This document shows positions 8,763 through 16,901 of a DNA stretch of 64,000 nucleotides, piece after piece. The position numbers and the translations under genes are program-made. The stretch's first letter is position 1. Each line of letters starts with the position of its first letter. Source of the DNA: CAZGUX01 sp964529305 (GTDB lineage Bacteria > Acidobacteriota > Terriglobia > Bryobacterales > Bryobacteraceae); the NCBI GenBank assembly GCA_964529305.1, contig CAZGUX010000048.1:42765-106764 (forward strand), read 5' to 3'. The notes under the pieces are model-generated. The model was given only the letters and a program-made list of their open reading frames with translations. It was not told the origin of the DNA and searched no databases.

Positions 8763-9716
8763 TCAGGTCACGAGTCGGCCGCGCAGGTTGAAATAGCGCC
8801 GCGCGCGCGCCACATCGCGTGCGATCTGGGCTTTCAGCGCCTCCCCGCTCTCGAACTTTCGTTCGTCCCGAATCCGCCACAGAAACTCTTCGCGAATACG
8901 GTCGGGAGTGCGGCCGTCGAACGGGGACAGGAGAAACGTCTCGACGGTTACCCGGTCGCCGTCAAAAGTAGGCCGGACACCGACGTTGGTGATCGATTCC
9001 CAGACTCGACCGTCGGCCAGGCTGGTGGTTCGCGTGATGTAGACGCCGTGCGCCGGCAGTAACTGGGAGTCGGCGGCAAGATTGAGCGTGGGAACGGTCT
9101 GTTTGGAGCCGATCCCGTGGCCGCTCACGACCGCGCCCTCCAGAGAGAAACAGCGGCCGAGCATGCGGCTGGCGCGGGAGACGTGCCCGGATCGAACGGC
9201 GTTGCGAATGGCTGTGGAAGAGACGGCCCAGTGGCGCAATTGCACATCGTTCACCACGTAGGTCTCGAATCCCAAATGGCGCCCCAGTTCCTCGAGCAGG
9301 CGGGTGTCCCCAGCCGCGCGATGGCCGAAGCGGAAGTTGTGCCCAACAACCACGGCGCGAACGCGCATCCGCTCGATCAGGACGCGGCGGACAAATTCCT
9401 CCGGACTTAACTGGGCAAGTTCGCCCGTAAAGGGCAGAATGATCGCTTCCTCGATGCCCCAGCCGGCCATCAACGCGACTCGCTGCTCGGGCGTCGTCAT
9501 CAGCAGGGGCGCGCGGGAAGGGGCGACGACGGTCGCCGGATGCGGGCTGAACGTCAGAACGCCCGCCTTCCACCCGTTGGATCGAGCGACGGCGACGACC
9601 TTGCGGACCAGCGCTTTGTGTCCCTCATGCACGCCATCGAAGTTGCCGATGGAAATGGCGGCTGGCCCAACATCGCCGGGCAATTCGTCGAGGCCGCGGT
9701 AGAGACGGACGCTCAT
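8763..9716 (-). CDS. ribF: bifunctional riboflavin kinase / FMN adenylyltransferase
   Basis: 317 residues, normal for bacterial RibF. It phosphorylates riboflavin to FMN and adenylates FMN to FAD in the cytosol. The N-terminal nucleotidyltransferase half has ISIGNFDGVHEGHKAL (HxGH-type) and VVGHNFRFGHRAAGD. The C-terminal flavokinase half has GHGIGSKQTVPTLNL and ITNVGVRPTF. The ATG at 9716 sits one base after the stop of the upstream hydrolase gene, so translation is probably coupled. Last gene of the DUF1844-hydrolase-ribF operon. Confidence 0.95.
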   Translation of the reverse strand: MSVRLYRGLDELPGDVGPAAISIGNFDGVHEGHKALVRKVVAVARSNGWKAGVLTFSPHPATVVAPSRAPLLMTTPEQRVALMAGWGIEEAIILPFTGELAQLSPEEFVRRVLIERMRVRAVVVGHNFRFGHRAAGDTRLLEELGRHLGFETYVVNDVQLRHWAVSSTAIRNAVRSGHVSRASRMLGRCFSLEGAVVSGHGIGSKQTVPTLNLAADSQLLPAHGVYITRTTSLADGRVWESITNVGVRPTFDGDRVTVETFLLSPFDGRTPDRIREEFLWRIRDERKFESGEALKAQIARDVARARRYFNLRGRLVT

Positions 9717-9717
9717 G

Positions 9718-10521
9718 TCAGGGGCCCGCCTCCGGTTGAACCTCGATGTCGAGGCCGTCATAGGCCAGGCGGATGCGCGAGGGCAGGAGTTGCTCGGTGC
9801 GTTCGTGCGGAAGGTCGTGGCAGATGTGAGTAAAGAACGCGCGCTTGGGATTCAGGAGTTCCACGTACCCTTTCGATCGCTCCACGGTGGAGTGAGTGGG
9901 GTGGGGCTTGTGCCGCAGGGCGTCGAGGAACAGGACGTCGAGGTTCTTGAGGAGCCCGAGCGACTCTTCGGGGATCTCGCTGTGGTCGGTGAGGTAGGCG
10001 GCATTGGCGAATCGGAAGCCGTAGACCCAACCGCTGCCGTGCATCAGGCGGACCGGGTGAAAAACCAGACCGAACAAGTCAAACGGCCCGTCGATGGTGC
10101 GGGTTTCGAGCCTCGGCACGGAAGACTCCGAAAGCTGGCCGTCGAAGATGTACCGGAAGCTGCGGCGAATGGCCTCGAGCGCCGGGCCGGAACCGTAGAT
10201 GGGGATCGGGCCTTTCTGCCGGAAGTTGAACGGACGGACGTCGTCGAGGCCCATGATGTGGTCCGCGTGCTCATGGGTGAACAGAACCGCGTCGAGCCGC
10301 TCCATTCCGGAGCGAAGGGCCTGCATCCGGAGGTCGGGGGTGGTATCGATCAGGACCGACCGGCCACTATAGCGGACGAGAATCGAGGGGCGGAGGCGGT
10401 GATCGCGGGGATCGGACGAGCGGCAGACGTCGCAGTGGCATCCGATCGTCGGCACTCCGACGCTGGTGCCGGAGCCGAGGACCGTAATCCGAATCCGGCT
10501 GATATTTCCGTTGCCCGTCAT
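9718..10521 (-). CDS. PhnP-like metallo-beta-lactamase-fold phosphodiesterase
   Basis: 267 residues. The metal motif HEHADH (about residues 81-86) and later DHSE and TH-CHD histidines define a metallo-beta-lactamase-fold hydrolase. The start LGSGTSVGVPTIGCHCDVC, with its Cys pair, is that of PhnP-type phosphodiesterases acting on cyclic phosphates, which use the extra cysteines for a structural zinc. No phn genes are nearby, so a broader cyclic-phosphate role is possible. The ATG at 10521 overlaps the previous stop (ATGA); its own stop is one base from the ribF ATG. Confidence 0.85.
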   Translation of the reverse strand: MTGNGNISRIRITVLGSGTSVGVPTIGCHCDVCRSSDPRDHRLRPSILVRYSGRSVLIDTTPDLRMQALRSGMERLDAVLFTHEHADHIMGLDDVRPFNFRQKGPIPIYGSGPALEAIRRSFRYIFDGQLSESSVPRLETRTIDGPFDLFGLVFHPVRLMHGSGWVYGFRFANAAYLTDHSEIPEESLGLLKNLDVLFLDALRHKPHPTHSTVERSKGYVELLNPKRAFFTHICHDLPHERTEQLLPSRIRLAYDGLDIEVQPEAGP

Positions 10522-10793
10522 GCAGGGGTCTTGGCGGCTTGGACGTAACGGAATCGCAACTCGGTCAGGGAGTTGTCGACCAAGCGTTGCTCGTCCAGGG
10601 CCAGATTTCCGCGGGTCTTCTCCGCCAGGACCGCCAGCAGATCGATGGCATGTTTGGCCATGGGCAGGTCCGGTTTCTCTTCGCCGCCTTCCGGCGCTGG
10701 CAGCAGACCCAGGTAAATCTCGGCCTGGGCTCTCAGGGAAAGGACCAGGAATTCGAACGTCGCGGGCGGCAATGCGGCGCTCGGGGCACTCAT
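10518..10793 (-). CDS. DUF1844 family small protein
   Basis: 91 residues, helical. The core LPPATFEFLVLSLRAQAEIYLG followed by GLLP and a KHAIDLLAVLAEKTRGNL segment is the DUF1844 signature found in Acidobacteria, Deltaproteobacteria and Planctomycetes. Function is unknown. It is the first gene of the operon with the PhnP-like hydrolase and ribF. The 80 bases before it are shared with the divergent mazG gene and must hold both promoters. Confidence 0.8.
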   Translation of the reverse strand: MSAPSAALPPATFEFLVLSLRAQAEIYLGLLPAPEGGEEKPDLPMAKHAIDLLAVLAEKTRGNLALDEQRLVDNSLTELRFRYVQAAKTPA

Positions 10794-10872
10794 ACGAGAC
10801 CAGTGTACAACGGGGCGGCGGCAAGGCTCTGTGATAGATTGAGAACATTCACCTTCCCCAAGTACATCGGGC

Positions 10873-11670
10873 ATGAGTCACGCCGCCGGCGAAAAATTTC
10901 AGAGACTAGTCGAGATCATGGCGCGGCTCCGCGCGGATGACGGATGCCCTTGGGATCGGGAGCAGACCTTCGACAGCATCAAACCCTACCTGCTGGAAGA
11001 AACCTACGAAGTCCTGGAAGCGATCGACGCGCGCGACTGGCCGGAGTTGCGCGAGGAATTGGGCGACCTGCTGCTGCAATCGGTGTTCTTCTCGCAGATG
11101 GCGCGGGAAGCCGGCCATTTCTCGATCGAAGACGCCCTGGACGCCATCAACGGCAAGCTCGTGCGGAGGCATCCTCACGTGTTTGCCGATGGAGAAGCCA
11201 AAGACGCGAACGACGTCAAGAAGATCTGGAACGAGGTAAAGGCTCTGGAGAAGAAGGATGGGACGCCCCAAGGGCTATTGGACCGGGTGCCTCGAGTTCT
11301 ACCGGCCCTGGTGGAAGCCCAACAGATCGCCTCCCGGGCGGCCAGCGCCGGCTTCGACTGGGAGCATGCCGGGCAGGTGGTGGACAAACTGCACGAGGAA
11401 CTCACCGAGTTTGAAGCCGAGCGCGCCGGCGGTGCGAAGCACGAACGGTTGGAGGACGAGCTGGGCGACCTCCTGTTCGTTCTGGTCAACCTGGCCCGCT
11501 TCGTGCGAGTGGATCCGGAACAGGCTCTGCGCCGAACGAACGCAAAGTTTCGCCGCCGATTTTCGCATCTGGAACGACGGCTGACCGAGAACGGAAAATC
11601 GGTCGACGGAACGCCGATTGACGAACTGGAGGCGCTTTGGCAGGAAGCCAAACAGTTGGAAAGAGCATGA
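10873..11670 (+). CDS. mazG: nucleoside triphosphate pyrophosphohydrolase MazG
   Basis: 265 residues with two MazG folds, about residues 8-120 and 145-250, as in E. coli MazG. It hydrolyses (d)NTPs to NMP and pyrophosphate, sanitising the nucleotide pool. The metal-binding EExxE...ExxD patterns are visible as LLEETYEVLEAI...REELGDLLLQ and ELTEFEAE...LEDELGDLLF. First gene of a plus-strand run; its stop overlaps the next start (ATGA). Despite the name it is not part of the MazEF pair near 34 kb. Confidence 0.93.
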   Translation: MSHAAGEKFQRLVEIMARLRADDGCPWDREQTFDSIKPYLLEETYEVLEAIDARDWPELREELGDLLLQSVFFSQMAREAGHFSIEDALDAINGKLVRRHPHVFADGEAKDANDVKKIWNEVKALEKKDGTPQGLLDRVPRVLPALVEAQQIASRAASAGFDWEHAGQVVDKLHEELTEFEAERAGGAKHERLEDELGDLLFVLVNLARFVRVDPEQALRRTNAKFRRRFSHLERRLTENGKSVDGTPIDELEALWQEAKQLERA

Positions 11671-12404
11671 TCCGAATTGAGGCGCTGACCACTCGCGACC
11701 AGTATGATTGCGCCGTGGATCTGCAGCGGAGAATCTGGGGATTCTCCGATCTGGAATTGCTGCCGAGGCGCTTGTTTGTCGTCGCGACCAAGGTCGGGGG
11801 CCACTCGCTGGGAGCGTATGACGGAGATCGAATGATCGCGTTTCTGCTGGCGATCCCGGGGCTGAAGCACGAGGGCTCGAAGCCTCCGATGCCCTACCTG
11901 CACAGCCACATGCTGGGCGTGCTGCCCGAGTACGCCAACCGGGGCCTGGGCCGGACGATGAAGTTGCGGCAGAGGGAGATCGCCGTCGAGACCGGCGTCG
12001 ACCTGGTCGAGTGGACCTTCGACCCGTTGGAACTCAAGAACGCCTACTTCAACATCGAGCGGCTGGGAGCAATCGTCCGGCGATATGTGCCCAACCAGTA
12101 CGGCGTGTCGAGCAGCCGTCTCCACGGAGGCCTGCCGACGGACCGCCTGGTGGCCGAATGGTGGGTCACGAACGGCCGGACACAGGCTATCATTGAGGGA
12201 CGGGGGAATCCCTCCACGGTCGTGGAAGGCAGACTACCGGTCCCTGCAGATATCGGAGATTTGCGGAGTCAGGACCTGAAGAAGGCCAGGGAAATCCAAC
12301 AGGGACTCGAAAGAGGCTTCCGGGAGTATTTCGACGCTGGTCTCGCCGTCATCGGCTTTCAGCGCACACCGGAAGCCGGCACGTACCTCTTCGGAAAATA
12401 CTGA
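11667..12404 (+). CDS. GNAT-superfamily acyltransferase (COG3375-like)
   Basis: 245 residues. The central part (LHSHMLGVLPEYANRGLGR, then MKLRQREIAVETGVDLVEWTFDPL) is the acyl-CoA-binding motif A of GNAT enzymes in the COG3375 style. The next gene is a MenC / N-succinylamino acid racemase homologue. In Geobacillus a succinyltransferase of this superfamily works with that racemase in converting D- to L-amino acids. That pairing supports an amino-acid N-acyltransferase role, by inference. ATGA overlap with mazG; stop overlaps the next ATG (TGATG). Confidence 0.75.
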   Translation: MIRIEALTTRDQYDCAVDLQRRIWGFSDLELLPRRLFVVATKVGGHSLGAYDGDRMIAFLLAIPGLKHEGSKPPMPYLHSHMLGVLPEYANRGLGRTMKLRQREIAVETGVDLVEWTFDPLELKNAYFNIERLGAIVRRYVPNQYGVSSSRLHGGLPTDRLVAEWWVTNGRTQAIIEGRGNPSTVVEGRLPVPADIGDLRSQDLKKAREIQQGLERGFREYFDAGLAVIGFQRTPEAGTYLFGKY

Positions 12405-13528
12405 TGAGAATCGACCGGATCACCCTGCGGCAGATCCAGATGCCGCTGGTTCATTTCTTCGAGACCAGTTTTGGCCGAACCTATCACCGCGACATCATCC
12501 TGGTGGAAGTGCAAGGAGAAGGGATCTCCGGCTGGGGCGAGGTGACCGCCGGAGAGAACCCGTTCTACAACGAAGAGTGGACGCTCTCGGCATGGTCGAT
12601 CGTCCGGGATTATGTGGCGCCCCGGGTGATTGGCCAGGAAGTGGGTTCCGCGGAGGAAATCGGGCCGTTGACCGACCATATCCGCGGACATCTGATGGCT
12701 CGTGGAGGCGTGGAAGCCGCGGCGTGGGACCTGGAAGCCCGCCAGCGCGGGATTTCCCTGTGGCGCTGCGCTCATAGGGGTGAGACCCCGGAATCTGCGC
12801 GCCCGGAGATTCCGTGCGGCGTATCGATCGGCATTCAGAACTCGGTGGAGCAACTGCTTGAAAAGATTGATCGGGAAGTCTCCGACGGGTATCAGAGGAT
12901 CAAGATCAAAATCAAGCCGGGCTGGGATGTCGACGTGGTCCGGCAAGTGAGGGAGCGGTTTCCCACCATCCGGTTGATGGCCGACGCGAATTCGGCGTAT
13001 AGCCTCGGGGATGCTGACAGGCTCGCCCAACTTGATGAATACTACTTAATGATGATTGAGCAACCGCTGGCACACGATGAGATTATCGACCACGCCGCCC
13101 TACAGTCACGGCTCAAAACGCCGATTTGTCTGGACGAGTGTATTCGTTCGGCGCATCACGCCGGGCAGGCGATCCGGATGCGCGCGTGCGGGATCATCAA
13201 CATCAAGCTGGGACGCGTTGGCGGATTCGGAGAGGCGCGCCATGTTCATGACGTGGCGCAGGCCGCGGGGGTCCCGGTCTGGTGCGGTGGGATGCTGGAG
13301 TCGGGAATCGGAAGGGCCCACAATATCGCGTTGTCCACGCTGCCGAATTTCGTGCTGCCGGGTGACGTTTCGGCCAGCAAACGCTACTGGAAGCGAGACA
13401 TCATTGTGCCCGCGGTAGAGACGACGCCGCAGGGAACCATCGTGGTGCGAGACCAACCGGGTTTCGGGTACGACATCGACTTCGACTTCTTGAAGAGCAT
13501 CACGTCTCGCGAGGAGTCGATTCAGTAA
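12404..13528 (+). CDS. menC: o-succinylbenzoate synthase / N-succinylamino acid racemase
   Basis: 374-residue enolase-superfamily enzyme of the MenC/NSAR branch. It shows KIKIKPGWD (the KxK base), then the metal ligands in MADANSAYS, IEQPL and LDECI, and the second base in NIKLGRVGG. The GGMLESGIGR segment is typical of this branch. Members make o-succinylbenzoate for menaquinone, racemise N-succinyl amino acids, or do both. The absence of other men genes and the adjacent GNAT favour racemisation, but sequence alone cannot separate the two. Start overlaps the upstream stop by one base. Confidence 0.88.
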   Translation: MRIDRITLRQIQMPLVHFFETSFGRTYHRDIILVEVQGEGISGWGEVTAGENPFYNEEWTLSAWSIVRDYVAPRVIGQEVGSAEEIGPLTDHIRGHLMARGGVEAAAWDLEARQRGISLWRCAHRGETPESARPEIPCGVSIGIQNSVEQLLEKIDREVSDGYQRIKIKIKPGWDVDVVRQVRERFPTIRLMADANSAYSLGDADRLAQLDEYYLMMIEQPLAHDEIIDHAALQSRLKTPICLDECIRSAHHAGQAIRMRACGIINIKLGRVGGFGEARHVHDVAQAAGVPVWCGGMLESGIGRAHNIALSTLPNFVLPGDVSASKRYWKRDIIVPAVETTPQGTIVVRDQPGFGYDIDFDFLKSITSREESIQ

Positions 13529-14454
13529 TGGAAGGCGACTCCGGCTTGGAACGCCAAGAGGGCGAACCGTCAAAACGGCTGATCTACGGACTCCTTTCGC
13601 TGATGCTGGCGTTCTGGTCGGGCAATTTCATCATCGGGAAATGGGCGCTGCGGGAGTTGCCGCCGGTGCTTGCCGGGGCGCTGCGAGTGGTGTGCGCGAG
13701 CGCATTTGTGTTGCCGCTATTCTTCTGGGACCGGAGGCGGGATGGCCATCGGCGGCCCACCACGACGGAACTGCCGATGATGCTGTTGTTCAGCGTCGGC
13801 GGAATCTCGTTGAACCAGGTGCTGTTCATGGTGGGATTGGCAAACACGACCGTGGCTCATTCCTCGATCCTGGTGACGCTCAATCCGATCATCGTGCTGC
13901 TGATGGCGCGATTTTTCGGCGTGGAGCGTCTGACGGCGCGGCGGGTAGCCGGGATGAGCGTGGCCGCCACCGGGGTTCTAGTGTTGCAGCTATGGTCGTC
14001 GCCGGCGGTTGCTTCGCAAAGCGGACCCAGTCTCCTGGGGGACAGTTTCATCGTGCTTTCCACGCTAATGCTGGCTGCGTTCATGGTGTTGGGAAAGCCA
14101 GTGATCGGACATCATTCGGCGATCACCGTCACGACCTGCGCCTACGTTGGCGCGGCACTGGCATTGACGCCCATCAGCCTATGGATGTACCGCGACTTCG
14201 CGTTCCACCGCGTTTCCACGGGCGCGTGGTTGAGCGTGGTGTATATGGCTTTGTTCCCTTCCGTGCTGGCGTACATGATCTTCTCATACGCCCTCAAGCA
14301 CATTGGTCCCACACGTCTGGCGGCGGTGACCTATCTTCAGCCGCTGCTGGCGACGTCGTTAGCGGCATGTACCCTGGGTGAATCGATTACGGTCCCGGTG
14401 GTCGCCTCCGGAGCCGTAATTTGCTCCGGCGTGTTTATCGCGGAGAGAAGCTAA
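13528..14454 (+). CDS. EamA/DMT-family transporter
   Basis: 308 residues with about ten hydrophobic helices arranged as two EamA repeats (about 15-145 and 165-300). The second repeat ends with GPTRLAAVTYLQPLLATSLA, a classical EamA segment. Members export amino acids and other metabolites across the inner membrane. Position after the GNAT-racemase pair suggests an amino-acid derivative as cargo, by inference. TAATG overlap with the upstream gene; the next gene begins directly after its stop. Confidence 0.88.
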   Translation: MEGDSGLERQEGEPSKRLIYGLLSLMLAFWSGNFIIGKWALRELPPVLAGALRVVCASAFVLPLFFWDRRRDGHRRPTTTELPMMLLFSVGGISLNQVLFMVGLANTTVAHSSILVTLNPIIVLLMARFFGVERLTARRVAGMSVAATGVLVLQLWSSPAVASQSGPSLLGDSFIVLSTLMLAAFMVLGKPVIGHHSAITVTTCAYVGAALALTPISLWMYRDFAFHRVSTGAWLSVVYMALFPSVLAYMIFSYALKHIGPTRLAAVTYLQPLLATSLAACTLGESITVPVVASGAVICSGVFIAERS

Positions 14455-15759
14455 ATGGCGAGTTTCGCCGACCTTCTTCGGACGAACGCAAACTACCGGC
14501 GGATGTGGCTTGGCCAGGTGGTGAGCGAGGTTGGGGACCACTTCAACAACATCGCGGTGTTCAGCCTGGCGATGGAGAATTCGCGGTCAGGCCTGGTCGT
14601 GATGGGGGTGATGCTGGCGCGGGCCATTCCCGCGGTGATGGCGGGGCCGTTCGCCGGCGTATTGCTGGACCGCCTGGACCGGCGCAAGGTGATGATCGCG
14701 AGCGACCTGGTGCGCTTCTTTGTGGGGCTCGGCTTTATCGTTGCCGTGGACCGGAGCGACCACTGGTTGCTGTATGTGCTGAGCGGCCTCCTGATGTTCG
14801 CCTCGCCGTTTTTCACCAGCGGCCGGTCGGCCATCATGCCGACCATCACGACGCCCCAGGAACTTCACACCGCGAACGCCGTGACGCAAACGACCCAGTG
14901 GAGCACGTTAACGCTAGGCACATTCTCAGCGGGACTGAGCGTGCATCAACTTGGGTACAAGGGCGCATTCTTCCTGAATGCTCTCTCGTTCTTGTTTTCC
15001 GCGTGGTCGATCTACCGGATGCGGATCCCGGCGGCGAAAGGAGCGGCGGCGCACACCGATGAGGACGAGGGACCGGCGATCCAACCGTGGAACGACTATG
15101 TCGAGGGGTTGAAGTACCTGAAGAATTCGCGCCTGATGCTCGCAATCGCGCTGGCGGGCGTGGGTTGGGCCAGCGGAGGCGGCGCGGCGCAGATCCTGTT
15201 CAGCCTGTTTGGCGAATTGGTCTTCAAGAAAGGCGCCGCCGGGATCGGCATCATCTGGGGATGCGCGGGAATCGGTCTGATTATCGGAGGTACCCTGGCG
15301 CATCGGATCGGGCGATATCTGACCTTTCAGCAGTACGCGCGCCTGGTACTGGTGTGTTATCTGTTGCACGGATTGACGTACATGATCTTCAGCCAGATGC
15401 AACAGTTCTGGCTGGCGCTGGTTTTTATTGGCCTGTCGCGGCTCACGATCGCCATCTCTTCGGTGTTGAACTGGGGGATGCTGCTCCACCATGTCGCCGA
15501 CGAATACCGCGGCCGGGTGTTCACCACCATGGAGACGATCGTCTGGTCGACGATGATGATCTCGATGATGATCGCCGGAATCACGTCGCAGTACACCGAC
15601 CCGAGGATCATCGGGTTATGGGCGGGCGCATTCAGCACCACCACGGCAGTTTACTGGTGGTGGGCGATGCGGAAGGGGCTGATCGCCGAACCGGAAGAGT
15701 CCAGCCGGCAGGGCCAGGAGGAAGAGTATGGACACCGCCCCGTCGAATCTCGCGGGTAA
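14455..15759 (+). CDS. MFS transporter (MFS_3/enterobactin-exporter type)
   Basis: 434 residues, 12 predicted helices. It starts NYRRMWLGQVVSEVGDHF and carries FAGVLLDRLDRRKVMI, the loop 2-3 motif of major facilitator proteins of the MFS_3 type. C-terminal residues after about 415 are polar. Substrate unknown. The coding region overlaps the following SDR gene by 32 bases. Confidence 0.87.
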   Translation: MASFADLLRTNANYRRMWLGQVVSEVGDHFNNIAVFSLAMENSRSGLVVMGVMLARAIPAVMAGPFAGVLLDRLDRRKVMIASDLVRFFVGLGFIVAVDRSDHWLLYVLSGLLMFASPFFTSGRSAIMPTITTPQELHTANAVTQTTQWSTLTLGTFSAGLSVHQLGYKGAFFLNALSFLFSAWSIYRMRIPAAKGAAAHTDEDEGPAIQPWNDYVEGLKYLKNSRLMLAIALAGVGWASGGGAAQILFSLFGELVFKKGAAGIGIIWGCAGIGLIIGGTLAHRIGRYLTFQQYARLVLVCYLLHGLTYMIFSQMQQFWLALVFIGLSRLTIAISSVLNWGMLLHHVADEYRGRVFTTMETIVWSTMMISMMIAGITSQYTDPRIIGLWAGAFSTTTAVYWWWAMRKGLIAEPEESSRQGQEEEYGHRPVESRG

Positions 15760-16462
15760 GGTCATTCTGGTAACCGGCGCGGCACGGCGGATCGGGGCGG
15801 GAATCGCGCGGGAACTAGCCGCCCGCGGCGCGAAGGTAGCCATTCACTACGGCACTCGCGAGGAGGAAGCGCGTCAAACGGCGGCCGCCTCGGGCAACGC
15901 GCCGTTGTTTCAGGCGGACCTGACCAAGGTGCCGGAGGTCGAGAGGCTGATGGCGTCGGTGGCCGCGCACTTTGGACGCCTGGACGGCCTGGTGAACAAC
16001 GCGGCTCGCTTCTCGGAAGCGGACCCTTTGGACATCACCGAGGCCGAGTGGGACTTTGTCCATTCCGTCAACCTGAAGGCGACGTTCTTCTGCTGCCAAC
16101 AGGCCGCGAAGCGAATGCTGGAGAACGGAGGCGGCCGGATCGTGAACATCAGTTCGCTGGGAGGTCTCCGGCCCTGGTCGCGGCACGCCCACTACTGCGC
16201 CTCAAAGGCCGGAGTCATCATGTTGACCCGCGCCCTGGCAAAGGCGTGGGCGCCTGGAATCAGCGTCAACTCGGTAGCTCCGGGCGTCATACCTTTTGAA
16301 GAAAGCGGCGAGGCCGAAATTCAACGATTCGTTCGCAACACGCCCGCCAGGCGCGCCGGCACGGCCGGCGACGTGGCGGAGGCCGTCGTGTTCTTTCTGA
16401 GCGCAACGACCTTCATCACGGCGCAAGTGGTCGCCGTCGATGGAGGGCTGAGCCAGAAGTGA
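15728..16462 (+). CDS. short-chain dehydrogenase/reductase
   Basis: 244 residues, classical SDR. The cofactor motif is TGAARRIGAGIA (residues about 17-28), with NNAA at about 90 and the catalytic triad Ser (NISSLGG), Tyr and Lys (YCASK). TGAARRIG resembles pteridine reductase/FolM-type SDRs, so a dihydropteridine role is possible. The C-terminal VAVDGGLSQ is standard. Last gene of the 10.9-16.5 kb plus-strand run. Confidence 0.88.
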   Translation: MDTAPSNLAGKVILVTGAARRIGAGIARELAARGAKVAIHYGTREEEARQTAAASGNAPLFQADLTKVPEVERLMASVAAHFGRLDGLVNNAARFSEADPLDITEAEWDFVHSVNLKATFFCCQQAAKRMLENGGGRIVNISSLGGLRPWSRHAHYCASKAGVIMLTRALAKAWAPGISVNSVAPGVIPFEESGEAEIQRFVRNTPARRAGTAGDVAEAVVFFLSATTFITAQVVAVDGGLSQK

Positions 16463-16901
16463 GCGAGGGACAAAGAAAAAACCCAAGCTGCGGATAGGGG
16501 ACCACCCGATTTCCGAAGCTCGGAGGTAACTTCGGAGGGCTCCCCGGGCCCGCAGCTTGGGTTATCGAACGCCCAACACCTCCGGACGAGAGGGGGCTCG
16601 GAGGTAACCCGCGGCTCTCGCGCGCGAGAGGTGCATCTGGCGGAACCGGACCTCCCCCAATGGGGCCCGGATTCGGCTCCGGCGTCCGACAAGGCAACGC
16701 GGAAGCCTGGAGGGAGCCTCCGCGTGAAAAGCTTGAACCAGTTGCCGCGCAACCACCCTTCCGGCGCGACTCGCGCGACAACCAATCCGGCTTTTCCTGT
16801 TCACTTGTAGTGACGGGGGAACGGCGAAATCGGTTTCGACTGACCGGCATCGCCGACGGCTGGGCGAGTTACCTGGTGTCGCCCGGGCCGGTTGAGAAAC
16901 G
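16463..16901. other. structured convergent intergenic region
   Basis: 440 bases between two convergent genes, without a credible coding frame. Besides the terminator hairpin at 16480-16563 it holds CGCGGAAGCCTGGAGGGAGC with its partner arm (about 16698-16725), a self-complementary CTCTCGCGCGCGAGAG (about 16614-16629) and a repeated CTCGGAGGTAAC (16519-16530 and 16596-16607). The amount of pairing suggests a long structured 3' UTR or an independent small RNA. I could not match it to tmRNA, RNase P or SRP RNA. Confidence 0.45.
16471..16563 (-). terminator. intrinsic terminator for leftward transcription
   Basis: A perfect 14-base inverted repeat, AACCCAAGCTGCGG (16480-16493) with its complement at 16550-16563, encloses nested smaller hairpins. 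Read leftward it is followed at once by a T-rich stretch (16480-16472). It lies about 340 bases beyond the stop of the MoeA-like gene. Confidence 0.65.

Noticed and set aside
8626..8880. 84-codon minus-strand frame beside ribF
   Set aside because: It overlaps the end of ribF in another frame. Its free part has no recognisable family and is probably chance.
10873..11670. MazG as part of a MazEF toxin system
   Set aside because: It is 23 kb from the MazF gene, on a different operon, and has the two-fold MazG housekeeping layout.
16810..16860. Possible tmRNA 5' end (ATCGGTTTCGACTG)
   Set aside because: Only this short stretch fits. No tag-peptide frame or 3' tRNA-like end follows, and the downstream bases are coding for the MoeA-like protein on the other strand.
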